Positions 27,440-35,629 of a stretch of 64,000 bases of DNA are shown here, in pieces. This DNA is from Algimonas ampicilliniresistens (GTDB taxonomy: Bacteria; Pseudomonadota; Alphaproteobacteria; Caulobacterales; Maricaulaceae): NCBI RefSeq assembly GCF_030159955.1, contig NZ_BSNK01000002.1, forward strand, positions 1,054,001-1,118,000, written 5' to 3'. Numbering within the stretch: position 1 is the first letter of the stretch; each line of letters starts with the position of its first letter. The notes beneath the pieces were generated by a model that was not told where the DNA came from, ran no database searches, and saw only the letters and a list, made by a program, of their open reading frames with translations. The translations under genes were made by a program, and so were the position numbers.

Positions 27440-28158
27440 TCTGTCTGTCCTTCGATACCGACCATATGAATGCAGACGGAATGCGCCGGTTTCTCGATAC
27501 AGTCGAACTACCCGGTCGTGGGACCTTCTTCCTTTGGCAACCTTTCCCCGATTTCGATTGGGGTATCCACGAAGCCGCGCCCCATCCGCATTTCGAGGAT
27601 GTGCGCGATCCGGTCGGACACTTTACGGACTATTTTATGGAACTGGATATGGCCGTGGGCAGCGATACGGCTCCCGTTGGGTTGCGCACTCATAGCTGTG
27701 TCACCTCGCACATGATCAGTTTGGCGGCCGCGCAGGTGGGGTGCCGTTACACCAGTATGACCACACGCTTGGGCGAATCCGGCATCAAACCATATCGCGA
27801 GCCTTGGGGTGTTTGGGAAATGCCGATCTATTATATGGACAATATGGATTTCTGCACGGCAACGAACTGGCCGCGCAGCGGTCATACGCCTTTCGATGAA
27901 ACGCTGCTGGACCGTGCTGTTCAGGACGATGCCCTGTACATTTTCGATTTTCATCCGCTGCACATCGCCCTGAACTCACCCGATTTCGAGCATTATCAAT
28001 CCGTGAAGGAGCATGTCGCGATGGGACGCGGTAACCCGTTCGATCATGCCCATCCGGGCTACGGAACGCGAACATTCTACGAGACCTTGCTGACAAAGAT
28101 GAAAGCTCAGGGATTGGAAAGCGAACGGCTAGATATTCTGACGCCGCCCAAGGTCTAG
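27436..28158 (+). CDS. Polysaccharide deacetylase-like, WbmS type
   Basis: A 240-residue protein. FDTDHMN near the N-terminus, RTHSCVTSH in the centre and FDFHPLHIALN near the C-terminus place the metal-binding Asp/His groups of a CE4-type fold. The short ICLSFDTDHM opening and length recall WbmS from Bordetella O-antigen loci, where it belongs to the genes for the terminal residue. It has no signal peptide. Its ATG overlaps the stop of the formyltransferase gene. The WbmS comparison is from memory of the family. Confidence 0.68.
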   Translation: MICLSFDTDHMNADGMRRFLDTVELPGRGTFFLWQPFPDFDWGIHEAAPHPHFEDVRDPVGHFTDYFMELDMAVGSDTAPVGLRTHSCVTSHMISLAAAQVGCRYTSMTTRLGESGIKPYREPWGVWEMPIYYMDNMDFCTATNWPRSGHTPFDETLLDRAVQDDALYIFDFHPLHIALNSPDFEHYQSVKEHVAMGRGNPFDHAHPGYGTRTFYETLLTKMKAQGLESERLDILTPPKV

Positions 28159-28187
28159 GCTTTGATCCGGCGCGCGGTAGTGCAGAT

Positions 28188-29696
28188 CTATTTCTTGGGT
28201 TCGAATACTGCGAAAACGTCCTGAATGCCGTCGGCGGCCCATGCGGAAACGTGGTCGAGCACTCGGAAGTGCTGCTCCATCATCGGCATGAACCAGCTTT
28301 CATCGATATGGAACAAATGGAATTGATCGATCGGGCCTTTATAGGGGCCAGTGGGATCCTTGGAGCCCTCCACGTTCGCATACCACGCGATGAACCGCCC
28401 GCCGCTGCGAGTGACCCGAGCCGTTTCCGCAATTGCGTCAGGCAGATCGATGCAGTGATCCAGTGCCGTTGAGTTGACCACTGTGTCGAACGCGTCGTCT
28501 TGAAACGGGATGTCCTCGTTAAAGCCCATATGGACTGGAAAGCGCGTCTCCGTCTGCATGGTCAACGGCTCCAGCCCGGTTAGCCAATGTCTATCAATTC
28601 CGCGCAGGTAGAGCGGGTCACCATAAGGGCCGCAGCCGATGTCCAGCATATTACCGCGACCGTGAATGCGCAGATAGGATTGAAATGCCCAAGCGCGGCG
28701 CTCGCTCCAATGCGCGCAATTATTCTTGGGCGATTCAATATAAATTTCCCCCCCTTGATCATAACATTCTCGCCAATCGGCATAACGATCCGGATAGGCT
28801 TTTTTTAAACCGTCGAATTTTTCATTCCGCGTTGTTAAATCGAGCGCGCGTGGACGACGGTTAATGAGGCGGCGCCAGTGGGACTTGCGATCAAGGAGGC
28901 GGTTCGGGCCGGACCCGCTTTGCCGGATGAGCGCGAACTGCAAACCTACATCATTGTCTCTTGAGAGCTGTGCCAAGGATTGAAGGGCAATGGCCAAATT
29001 GTTGGCCTGCTCAGCAATCTGCAGGAGATTGAGCCGTATTGGCTCAAGAAGGTTGGACGCTTCAATTTGCACAGCCCGACTTGCTTCCTGAAAGGTTGCA
29101 GGCCTCGAGGCACTTTCAAAGGCAAGGAGATGCGCTTCGATTCCAGAGACCGCTTGCTTCAGAGGTTGAACGATTGTCCCAACTTCGGTTTGCACAGCAG
29201 CGCTAGATTTCTCGAAGATGGTCTGAGGAAGGGTCTCAGATGTGTGCGCCAACTTCTCAGACAGTGTCTTAAAGCTCTGCTGAGAGCGTTCGTTCGCTTG
29301 TGTGCTTTCCACTTGGACGGCGCGGCTTGTTTCTTCGAAGACTGATTTGCGTAAACTGTCTTGGTTCGCGTTGATCTGACTTTCGACACGACTCAGCGCG
29401 TCCTGAGCCGGGCGCAAAAGCGATACGACTTCAGTCTGAACGGCCGAGCTGCTTTCTTCGAATACCACATTCCGAATGGAGTCCAGTTGGTCTGCGACCA
29501 AGCCTTCAAGGTGACGGATGCTGGCGTGCAACGGTTCGAGATAGGTATGAACAGTTTCAAGTGTCGGCCCGACGATTTGGTTGGGCAAAGCGGACATCTG
29601 GGTACGGATCGCCTGCAGCTCGGAATCCATATCTGTATCATTTTTCATAGCGGCGCCGGATTCATCGGGTTCCGTCGTATCATTATTACTGCTCAT
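28188..29696 (-). CDS. Coiled-coil (41-residue repeats) SAM methyltransferase
   Basis: A 502-residue two-part protein. Residues 1-75 are acidic to helical. Residues 77-117, 118-158, 159-199 and 200-240 are four repeats of exactly 41 residues, each opening with xxFEExSxAVQxE, and a weaker copy precedes them. Residues about 350-500 are a class I methyltransferase (NMLDIGCGPYGDP, then FDTVVNSTALDHC and ARVTRSGGRFIAWY). Methyltransferases joined to coiled coils (WbdD of E. coli O9a) cap O-chains and act as molecular rulers in ABC-exported glycans; the arrangement here is N-terminal coil, C-terminal methyltransferase. The same role is inference. Confidence 0.8.
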   Translation of the reverse strand: MSSNNDTTEPDESGAAMKNDTDMDSELQAIRTQMSALPNQIVGPTLETVHTYLEPLHASIRHLEGLVADQLDSIRNVVFEESSSAVQTEVVSLLRPAQDALSRVESQINANQDSLRKSVFEETSRAVQVESTQANERSQQSFKTLSEKLAHTSETLPQTIFEKSSAAVQTEVGTIVQPLKQAVSGIEAHLLAFESASRPATFQEASRAVQIEASNLLEPIRLNLLQIAEQANNLAIALQSLAQLSRDNDVGLQFALIRQSGSGPNRLLDRKSHWRRLINRRPRALDLTTRNEKFDGLKKAYPDRYADWRECYDQGGEIYIESPKNNCAHWSERRAWAFQSYLRIHGRGNMLDIGCGPYGDPLYLRGIDRHWLTGLEPLTMQTETRFPVHMGFNEDIPFQDDAFDTVVNSTALDHCIDLPDAIAETARVTRSGGRFIAWYANVEGSKDPTGPYKGPIDQFHLFHIDESWFMPMMEQHFRVLDHVSAWAADGIQDVFAVFEPKK

Positions 29697-29897
29697 TATT
29701 ACCCATTACTGTTGATTATTACTAATTATTGCTCAATTCGCGGTTTGCAAAATCGTCCTGTCTGCACAGTTGATTCTGTAAATGAACGGCTCGGGCTGAC
29801 TGGAAACGAGGAAGCAACTTTCGGCGCGATGCTGTGTGAGCCTGAATTTCGAGTTTTGGACGAAAAATGTTGCTTGCCTTCTTACTAGAACGTCCCG

Positions 29898-30896
29898 CTA
29901 AACAGACGTGATCACGAGGTTTTCAATAATGGCCGAAACCTCCCCGAGTGTGGAAATTTTGAAGGTCGACCCCTCTGGGCGGACCGGAAAGCGCCAATGA
30001 ATCCAGCCATCTTCGCTCTCGGTTCTATCGACCGTCAGGGCGGCTTCTGAGAAGTCCAAAACCGTATGACGCACCCCGCCTACAATCCGGTCTAGCGGGG
30101 CATAGCGGGTCTTGAGCGAGACCTGGACTTCGCGCTCCGCATCTGGACGGAGGTCGATGCTCAGGCTGGTTAGCGGCCCGCGCCCATGCGACAGACCCAA
30201 AGTATTGGCATAGGCCACATAAGTCTGGCCGTAGCCTAGATCGAGGTGAGACTTTTGAAGGTCTATCTCACTCAGCTCGATTTGGGTCGTTTCCGTCACG
30301 GGTACGGCCATTTCGGACACGAAAGTCCCCGTTTCATCTTCTGGAACGATGTCGCTGTAAAGGTATGACTCGTACGGCTTGAGAATGGGCCATCCTCCCG
30401 TTGCATGATTCATCGTGCCGCGTGGCAGAACCTCGCTGTTCGGGCTGACAGAGCGAAGCCACTTCCCTTGATAAGCGGGCGTCTTGGTCCGGCGTATTTC
30501 TACGTCTGGAAAGCGCTTGCGTGCATCGTCGAGCGAAATCGGGATATTCGGCTCAGCTATAGCAGCAATGAACGTACCGAATGTCGGGTCGAAAAATCTC
30601 CATTCGCCATCAATCCACACTTCGGTGCCGACATGCGCGATCTGGATCGGAATATTATGAAATCCGATGCGGCGACTTTTTAGGTTCAGCCGATCGCAGA
30701 CAGCCCTGAACAAGATGTCCCTGTGCCCGCAAGCTCCGTTCAGCTTGTCCAAGCTTTCCTCGGAGCTTTCGCTGTTCCGGTCCTTTACCGACAGAGACAG
30801 AGACCCGTATATCCAGGCATTTAGGAAGACACCTTTAAGGACTTCTGGGCCCCGAAGCTTTTGGACCTGTTTCGTAAGTTCGTCCAAGGAATTCAT
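29898..30896 (-). CDS. Transglutaminase-like protein D (cytosolic)
   Basis: A 332-residue protein without signal peptide or lipobox. The triad is Cys56 (NGACGHRD), His88 (IAHVGTEV) and Asp103 (FFDPTFG). The HNIP and FFDPTFG segments are the same as in the lipoprotein at 3820-5010. The C-terminal 150 residues look beta-rich. In the same strand run are Sel1, CgeB-like, GT4 and coiled-coil methyltransferase genes. It is preceded by a 68-bp spacer and followed by a 201-bp one. A cytosolic member suggests that the family acts on a glycan or protein substrate before export, or regulates the pathway. Function is unknown. Confidence 0.7.
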   Translation of the reverse strand: MNSLDELTKQVQKLRGPEVLKGVFLNAWIYGSLSLSVKDRNSESSEESLDKLNGACGHRDILFRAVCDRLNLKSRRIGFHNIPIQIAHVGTEVWIDGEWRFFDPTFGTFIAAIAEPNIPISLDDARKRFPDVEIRRTKTPAYQGKWLRSVSPNSEVLPRGTMNHATGGWPILKPYESYLYSDIVPEDETGTFVSEMAVPVTETTQIELSEIDLQKSHLDLGYGQTYVAYANTLGLSHGRGPLTSLSIDLRPDAEREVQVSLKTRYAPLDRIVGGVRHTVLDFSEAALTVDRTESEDGWIHWRFPVRPEGSTFKISTLGEVSAIIENLVITSV

Positions 30897-30964
30897 GTAG
30901 ACGGGGCCATTTTCTTGAAGATATTAACCGGGAAGGAAGCGTAACATTTGCAAAGAAAACCGTG

Positions 30965-31429
30965 TCAGCGACGGCCGACAATTCGGTCCCAAAGATTCCG
31001 ACGCTTTGCATGATAGTCAGGTTGGCGCAAGCTTGCAGAGGTTCCTTGACCGGTAGCACCATAAAGCGCGGACAGCTTCTCCAGAGCGGGTTCATGTCCC
31101 AGCTCCCAGGCTTGCTCATAGAAAGGCCGAGCCGAGGCCGCGTTGCCTCCGTCCAGTAAGCCGGCTTCATGCAATATGCCGAGGTTAAAGGCTGCGACTC
31201 CGATTCCCCCATTCGCCGCTTTGACATACCATGCGGCAGCCGAACCATTATTCGCTTCACGGTCTCCTAGACCCATCTGCTCAATGACGCCGACGAAATG
31301 CGCCGCCATGGGATGAGTGTCAGATAGGCGAACCAACGGGTCGAATGCCGCAACATAATCGCCAGAAAAGTAGAGTCTGCTTGCAGCGTCGAATTCATTC
31401 TGACTTCCGTCCTGTGTCGGGGAGCTCAT
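30965..31429 (-). CDS. Sel1-repeat protein 2
   Basis: A 154-residue protein made mostly of three Sel1-like repeats (WYVKAANGGIGVAAFNLG is the clearest). It starts at the ATG overlapping the stop of the CgeB-like gene upstream (ATGA at 31426-31429). This makes coupled translation and a direct partnership likely. There is no signal peptide. Compare the longer Sel1 protein at 17816-18943, which also lies next to a CgeB-like gene. Confidence 0.72.
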   Translation of the reverse strand: MSSPTQDGSQNEFDAASRLYFSGDYVAAFDPLVRLSDTHPMAAHFVGVIEQMGLGDREANNGSAAAWYVKAANGGIGVAAFNLGILHEAGLLDGGNAASARPFYEQAWELGHEPALEKLSALYGATGQGTSASLRQPDYHAKRRNLWDRIVGRR

Positions 31430-32757
31430 GGGGCGGTCTTGTTTGAGTGGCCGGGTTGCAGAGCACCATCTTTGGTCAATGCTTTGCGAATGCCGGATAG
31501 GAACAGACGCAATCTTGGACGCTGTCCCAACCAGACTTCAAACCTGACACGGCGGGTCAGATAGCGATCGCGTCTTTGCAAATGCCTTATCAGAGCACCA
31601 TCAGGACGCTGTTGCGCGTCGGAAGCCGGGGCGTAGGGACCACATTGGAGCGCGACTTTCTCAACGAAGTCAGAATATCGCAGCTCGACGTTCTCCAGAA
31701 TCCGGCGCCTGGCCGAGTCCGCGATTTCTTGAAGTCTGCTTTTATCGGAGATTTGCAAGAGTGCCTGGTCGAGATCGGATAAATCAGTTTCAACCGGTAT
31801 ATAGTCGCGTCCAGCGAGGAGTGCGCCGTTGAAATCTCCTTTGATCAGTATCTGACAGCTTCCCATTGCTGCAGCTTCAAGATGGCGCGGGGATAGGCAC
31901 TTCAAGTCTAGTGAGCCTTCCGCGCCGGGAAAGCAGGCCTGTTCCAAATCGGTGAAGTTCGCCCCAGGGTGATCTTTAAGGTATTTTACTCCGCAATCTC
32001 TGAAATGGCCCACAGGATCATGGATGGAAGCGCCGCCCTGAACTCCGATTACGGCCTTGCATCGGCTCAAAAACTGCAACCATCCGTCTCCAGTCCTGAC
32101 ATCGGTCGGGTCCAGAGAGATATGCGCTTTCAGCGTCGTGGTGATCGGGGAGCGTCGCGTTGCCTCGGCGATTTCGACCTTGAGTCTGGCGTGGCGTCCC
32201 AGCCAAGGCGTCGCCCTCCAAGCTAGATAACCTACATCGACGGGTCTCGCCGCAATCGGTCTGACTTTCCGTGCTATTTCAAGAAGGCCCTCATCGACAT
32301 ACCCCGTCAGCACCGGTCGAACGGCAATATTACGTTCGGATGATTCAGGATACAATTTCGTATGTTCGTGTTCTGGCCCGCAACTGAGGATTAGGCTTGC
32401 GCCGATGTCCACGGCGAAGCGGTCCACCGCCACGGTATCGACGAATTCATCTTGCGGCCTCAGAATCTTGGCGGCGGGTAGATCGCAGAGCTTTTTCCGA
32501 AATTCAGCATCCGAGAACAATGCCGGATCGCGCCAGCGAAGCTTCATGAAGGTTGTATCAAAAACGATATGCGATGGATCCAGCGCCTTTAGACGTTCAG
32601 CCTCCAAACCGTATGCCGCATTAATATAAATAACGGGAGCAGGCGCGTGACGCCCCCAGCTTTCGAGGTCCACGCGACTGGAACGTCGCGGTGGCCAGCT
32701 GCCTCGTAAGTGGTGATACACCACCCAAGGGCGTAGATCAGAGCGCCGTGATAACAC
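31426..32757 (-). CDS. CgeB-like glycosyltransferase paralog 4
   Basis: A 443-residue protein starting at GTG 32757. Closest to paralog 1 (7450-8745): both have RPQDEF or QPQDEF, YLAWRA/YRAWRA, ISLD, AVIGVxGGASI, SPRHLEAAA and YIPVExDxSxLD in the same order and spacing. It follows a GT4 gene with a 2-bp gap and overlaps the Sel1 gene by 4 bp. It should be a cytosolic GT-B-like transferase; acceptor and donor are not known. Confidence 0.65.
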   Translation of the reverse strand: MLSRRSDLRPWVVYHHLRGSWPPRRSSRVDLESWGRHAPAPVIYINAAYGLEAERLKALDPSHIVFDTTFMKLRWRDPALFSDAEFRKKLCDLPAAKILRPQDEFVDTVAVDRFAVDIGASLILSCGPEHEHTKLYPESSERNIAVRPVLTGYVDEGLLEIARKVRPIAARPVDVGYLAWRATPWLGRHARLKVEIAEATRRSPITTTLKAHISLDPTDVRTGDGWLQFLSRCKAVIGVQGGASIHDPVGHFRDCGVKYLKDHPGANFTDLEQACFPGAEGSLDLKCLSPRHLEAAAMGSCQILIKGDFNGALLAGRDYIPVETDLSDLDQALLQISDKSRLQEIADSARRRILENVELRYSDFVEKVALQCGPYAPASDAQQRPDGALIRHLQRRDRYLTRRVRFEVWLGQRPRLRLFLSGIRKALTKDGALQPGHSNKTAP

Positions 32758-32759
32758 GA

Positions 32760-33980
32760 TTAACTTTGCTGAGAAGACGTTCGATTTTCTGCGCCGGAAT
32801 AAACTGCATCTAGGCCACCGAGGAGCCTGTCATGCGAAATTCGGGAGAAATCAAACAACCTTCGATCCAAGTCTTCGTCGCGTCGAAAGCTACGAATTCG
32901 GGCCGTCATGATTGAGAAATCGGCCGCGCCATCGGATGTGTCTCCACCCCATGCCGGCTCGTCCAATACACTGCCGATGCCGTGGGTTATGATAGTATTG
33001 TGAATTATTGGAAGGTCACGTGAGAGTAAAGGTACTCCCGCACATGGAAACTCGTACAGTTTGTTTGGTGTGGCTATTCGGTGATTGGCTATATCGGTCT
33101 GATAAGGAATTAATCCCGCATCCGCGCCGGACAGCCAGGCCTGCAACTCCGTAGGCGCAACGGCGTCTATCAGGTGGACGTTCGAATGGGCGTTGGCGTA
33201 GGATTGTATTTCGTCCGTCAGCGGTCCGTAGCCCATAAAGGCCAGATGTGTGTGGGGTTGAAGATCGCTGGCGCCCCGCAACAGTGCCTCAATGCCGCGG
33301 CAACGATTGAACGCCCCTGAAAACAGTAAGACGATGTCTTCAGGCACCACGCCGAGAGTTTTGCGCAAGGGGCTGGCGGTGCGTTGGACTGGGCGAGATA
33401 GATCCCAATCTGGTACGTTGCCGAACAAGTAAGGGGACGGCCATTCGGGATAGCTATCCGTATAGAGTTTCGACAGGGCTTCGCTGGAGCATACCCACGC
33501 GGATAATTCCGGGCCGAATTCGCTCAATAATGCTTGGATGTAACGCCCTGTCGCCGCATCGGCGGCGGCCGTGCCGGGGAACCATTCGCAGGCATCAAAG
33601 ATGATGGCTGTGTCAGCGCCGCTCTGGCGTTTCCACAGGACTGCAACCTTGAGAGCGTAGGGATCCATGACATGCAGGGCATCGGGCAATACGGCGTTGA
33701 AATGCCTGAAGACGTCTTTCAGAAGGCTGCGGAAAGCGATGGGTCTGGCCAATGATGACGGTACAACCTGCAAGAGTTCTAGAACCAACCGACTTGCATA
33801 AGCCTGGAGATCTGCCCCTGGATCGTCTTTGCGGAAACCGTTGGCGCGGGAATGTAGATGTAGGCGCATGACCTGTACGTCTGCACCAAGAGCGTTCAAG
33901 CGATGACGGGTTTTGACGATCCTGCCGTTGAAGGACATGGCATCAGAGCCGACGATCAGGACTTTCAAACCGAGTGCCAC
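32760..33980 (-). CDS. Glycosyltransferase family 4-like
   Basis: A 406-residue GT-B enzyme, starting at GTG 33980 (an in-frame TTG at 33968 would also do). VLLFSGAFNRCRGIEALLRG, LIPYQTDIANHRIATPNKLYEFPCAGVPLL and the N-terminal NGRIVKTRHRLNALGADV are GT4 features. The LIPYxxDxxNHxIAxPNKL block is the same as in the GT4 at 8742-10304. That enzyme also adjoins a CgeB-like gene, so the pair appears duplicated. It is the first gene of a five-gene minus-strand run. Confidence 0.85.
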   Translation of the reverse strand: MALGLKVLIVGSDAMSFNGRIVKTRHRLNALGADVQVMRLHLHSRANGFRKDDPGADLQAYASRLVLELLQVVPSSLARPIAFRSLLKDVFRHFNAVLPDALHVMDPYALKVAVLWKRQSGADTAIIFDACEWFPGTAAADAATGRYIQALLSEFGPELSAWVCSSEALSKLYTDSYPEWPSPYLFGNVPDWDLSRPVQRTASPLRKTLGVVPEDIVLLFSGAFNRCRGIEALLRGASDLQPHTHLAFMGYGPLTDEIQSYANAHSNVHLIDAVAPTELQAWLSGADAGLIPYQTDIANHRIATPNKLYEFPCAGVPLLSRDLPIIHNTIITHGIGSVLDEPAWGGDTSDGAADFSIMTARIRSFRRDEDLDRRLFDFSRISHDRLLGGLDAVYSGAENRTSSQQS

Positions 33981-33988
33981 CTTCAGAT

Positions 33989-34017
33989 GTTACAACGAAC
34001 AACCGATGCGTTATACT
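33989..34017 (+). promoter_or_regulatory. Possible sigma-70 promoter for the wbpA-like gene
   Basis: GTTACA at 33989-33994 and TATACT at 34012-34017 are 17 bp apart in an AT-richer stretch between two divergent operons. The match is 4/6 and 5/6 to the standard hexamers. It would give a leader of about 140 bases before the ATG at 34166. Confidence 0.3.
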
Positions 34018-34165
34018 ACACCCTTAGAGGCGGCAAAGCTCAAAGATACATAACTGATACGACGCTTATCAGGCTTCTTGAAATCCGTTTCAATGTAAGT
34101 AGGATGATGTCGCGCACTTTTCCACACTTGCGCCGAGACTTTTAGTCAATTTGGATACTCTTACT

Positions 34166-35584
34166 ATGAGCAAAACGAAGGCGACCGACTCAGTCGGCAA
34201 TCGCGAGCACGAAGAAACGCCTTCTGAAAACGGACCTCAGGCTGCGGCATCCGGGCAGGCTTTGCGGGACACACTTGACAGAATGCAAAAGGGTGACCTG
34301 AGCGTCGCGATACTAGGCCTCGGCTATGTCGGTATTCCGCTTGCGGAAGCCTATGTACGATCCGGTGTCAGAGTCCTGGGGGTCGACGTCAATCAAAGCC
34401 GGGTTGATATGCTCAATAACGGCACGTCCGGTATGCGCCACATCGACGATGAACGCATTCAGCGCATGGTCGACAGCGGAAAATTTCGTGCGACAACGGA
34501 TGCATCTGCCTTGAGTGATTATGATGCCCTAATCATTGCGGTCCCGACACCTCTTGACAGGTATCACCACCCTGATCTGTCCTATGTCGTGGCGACCTGC
34601 GACACCATTAAGACCGTTCTGCGGCCTGGACAGCTAGTGGTTCTTGAATCCACGACCTACCCCGGCACAACACAAGAAATCATGCGCCCGATTCTTGAAG
34701 AGAGCGGTCTGAAAGTCGGTGATGACTTTGCGCTGGCTTATTCGCCCGAACGCGAAGATCCGGGCAATATCGATTTCGAAACATCGACCATTCCGAAACT
34801 CGTCGGCGCAGATTCGGCCCTTGAACGCGATCTGGCCAAGGCCGTCTACGAGAAGGTTGTCACGACGGTCATGGTGCCAAATACCCGCACAGCCGAAGCC
34901 GCGAAGCTGACGGAGAACATCTTCCGCTGGGTCAATATAGGGCTCGTCAATGAGCTGAAGCTTGTCTACGATAAGATGGGCATTGATGTCTGGGATGTCA
35001 TTAAGGCGGCCGATTCAAAGCCCTTCGGCTTTATGGCCTTTTATCCGGGACCGGGCGTGGGCGGTCACTGCATTCGTATCGATCCCTATTACCTGACTTG
35101 GAAAGCGCGAGAGCACGGTGTGTCGACGCGCTTCATTGAGCTCGCAGGCGAAGTCAATATCGCCATGCCAAACCACGTCGTTTCGCGGTTGATGGAAGAA
35201 CTCAATTTACGTCATGGCAAAGCTTTGTCAGGCGCGCGCATTCTGCTTTGCGGCGTGGCCTACAAAAAGAACATCGACGATGTGCGCGAGAGTCCGTCAC
35301 TTGAAATACTGTCGTTGCTAGAACGTCACGGTGCCAAGGTCGATATTTATGACCCCTATGTTCCGATCGTGCCCCGGACGCATGATTATCCTGAGTTTGA
35401 AGGACGCAAGTCAATCGAATGGAATTCTGAGATACTGGGTGAGTTTGACGCGGCGTTGATCGCAACTGATCACAAATTTGTTGATTATGCGATGTTGGTG
35501 AATGAGGTGCCTTTGGTTGTCGACACACGCAATGTCACAAAAGACTTGCCTGAAGAGCTTCTGAAGAAAGTCTCTAAGGCTTAG
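34166..35584 (+). CDS. wbpA: UDP-N-acetylglucosamine 6-dehydrogenase (WbpA-like)
   Basis: A 472-residue nucleotide-sugar dehydrogenase. NAD site GLGYVG is at 51-56, VVLESTTYPGTTQE and SPEREDPGN follow, and the catalytic Cys302 is in PGVGGHCIRIDPYYL. The C-terminal domain has LLCGVAYKKNIDDVRESPS. The pattern matches WbpA-type enzymes, which oxidise UDP-GlcNAc to UDP-GlcNAcA, rather than WecC. The 35-40 residues before the domain are polar and unlike the family; the start could be later, but no better ribosome site is seen. It is followed by a WbpD-like gene. Confidence 0.88.
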   Translation: MSKTKATDSVGNREHEETPSENGPQAAASGQALRDTLDRMQKGDLSVAILGLGYVGIPLAEAYVRSGVRVLGVDVNQSRVDMLNNGTSGMRHIDDERIQRMVDSGKFRATTDASALSDYDALIIAVPTPLDRYHHPDLSYVVATCDTIKTVLRPGQLVVLESTTYPGTTQEIMRPILEESGLKVGDDFALAYSPEREDPGNIDFETSTIPKLVGADSALERDLAKAVYEKVVTTVMVPNTRTAEAAKLTENIFRWVNIGLVNELKLVYDKMGIDVWDVIKAADSKPFGFMAFYPGPGVGGHCIRIDPYYLTWKAREHGVSTRFIELAGEVNIAMPNHVVSRLMEELNLRHGKALSGARILLCGVAYKKNIDDVRESPSLEILSLLERHGAKVDIYDPYVPIVPRTHDYPEFEGRKSIEWNSEILGEFDAALIATDHKFVDYAMLVNEVPLVVDTRNVTKDLPEELLKKVSKA

Positions 35585-35629
35585 CTTTGCTGGCGACCAA
35601 TATGGTTTTCGATTGAGAGAGACTGCATA

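Noticed and set aside
29697-29760. Imperfect AATAAT/TATTAC repeats at the start of the coiled-coil methyltransferase gene, possible phase variation
   Set aside because: The repeats are irregular and short and do not form a clean slippage tract; they mostly encode Ser/Asn residues at the N-terminus.
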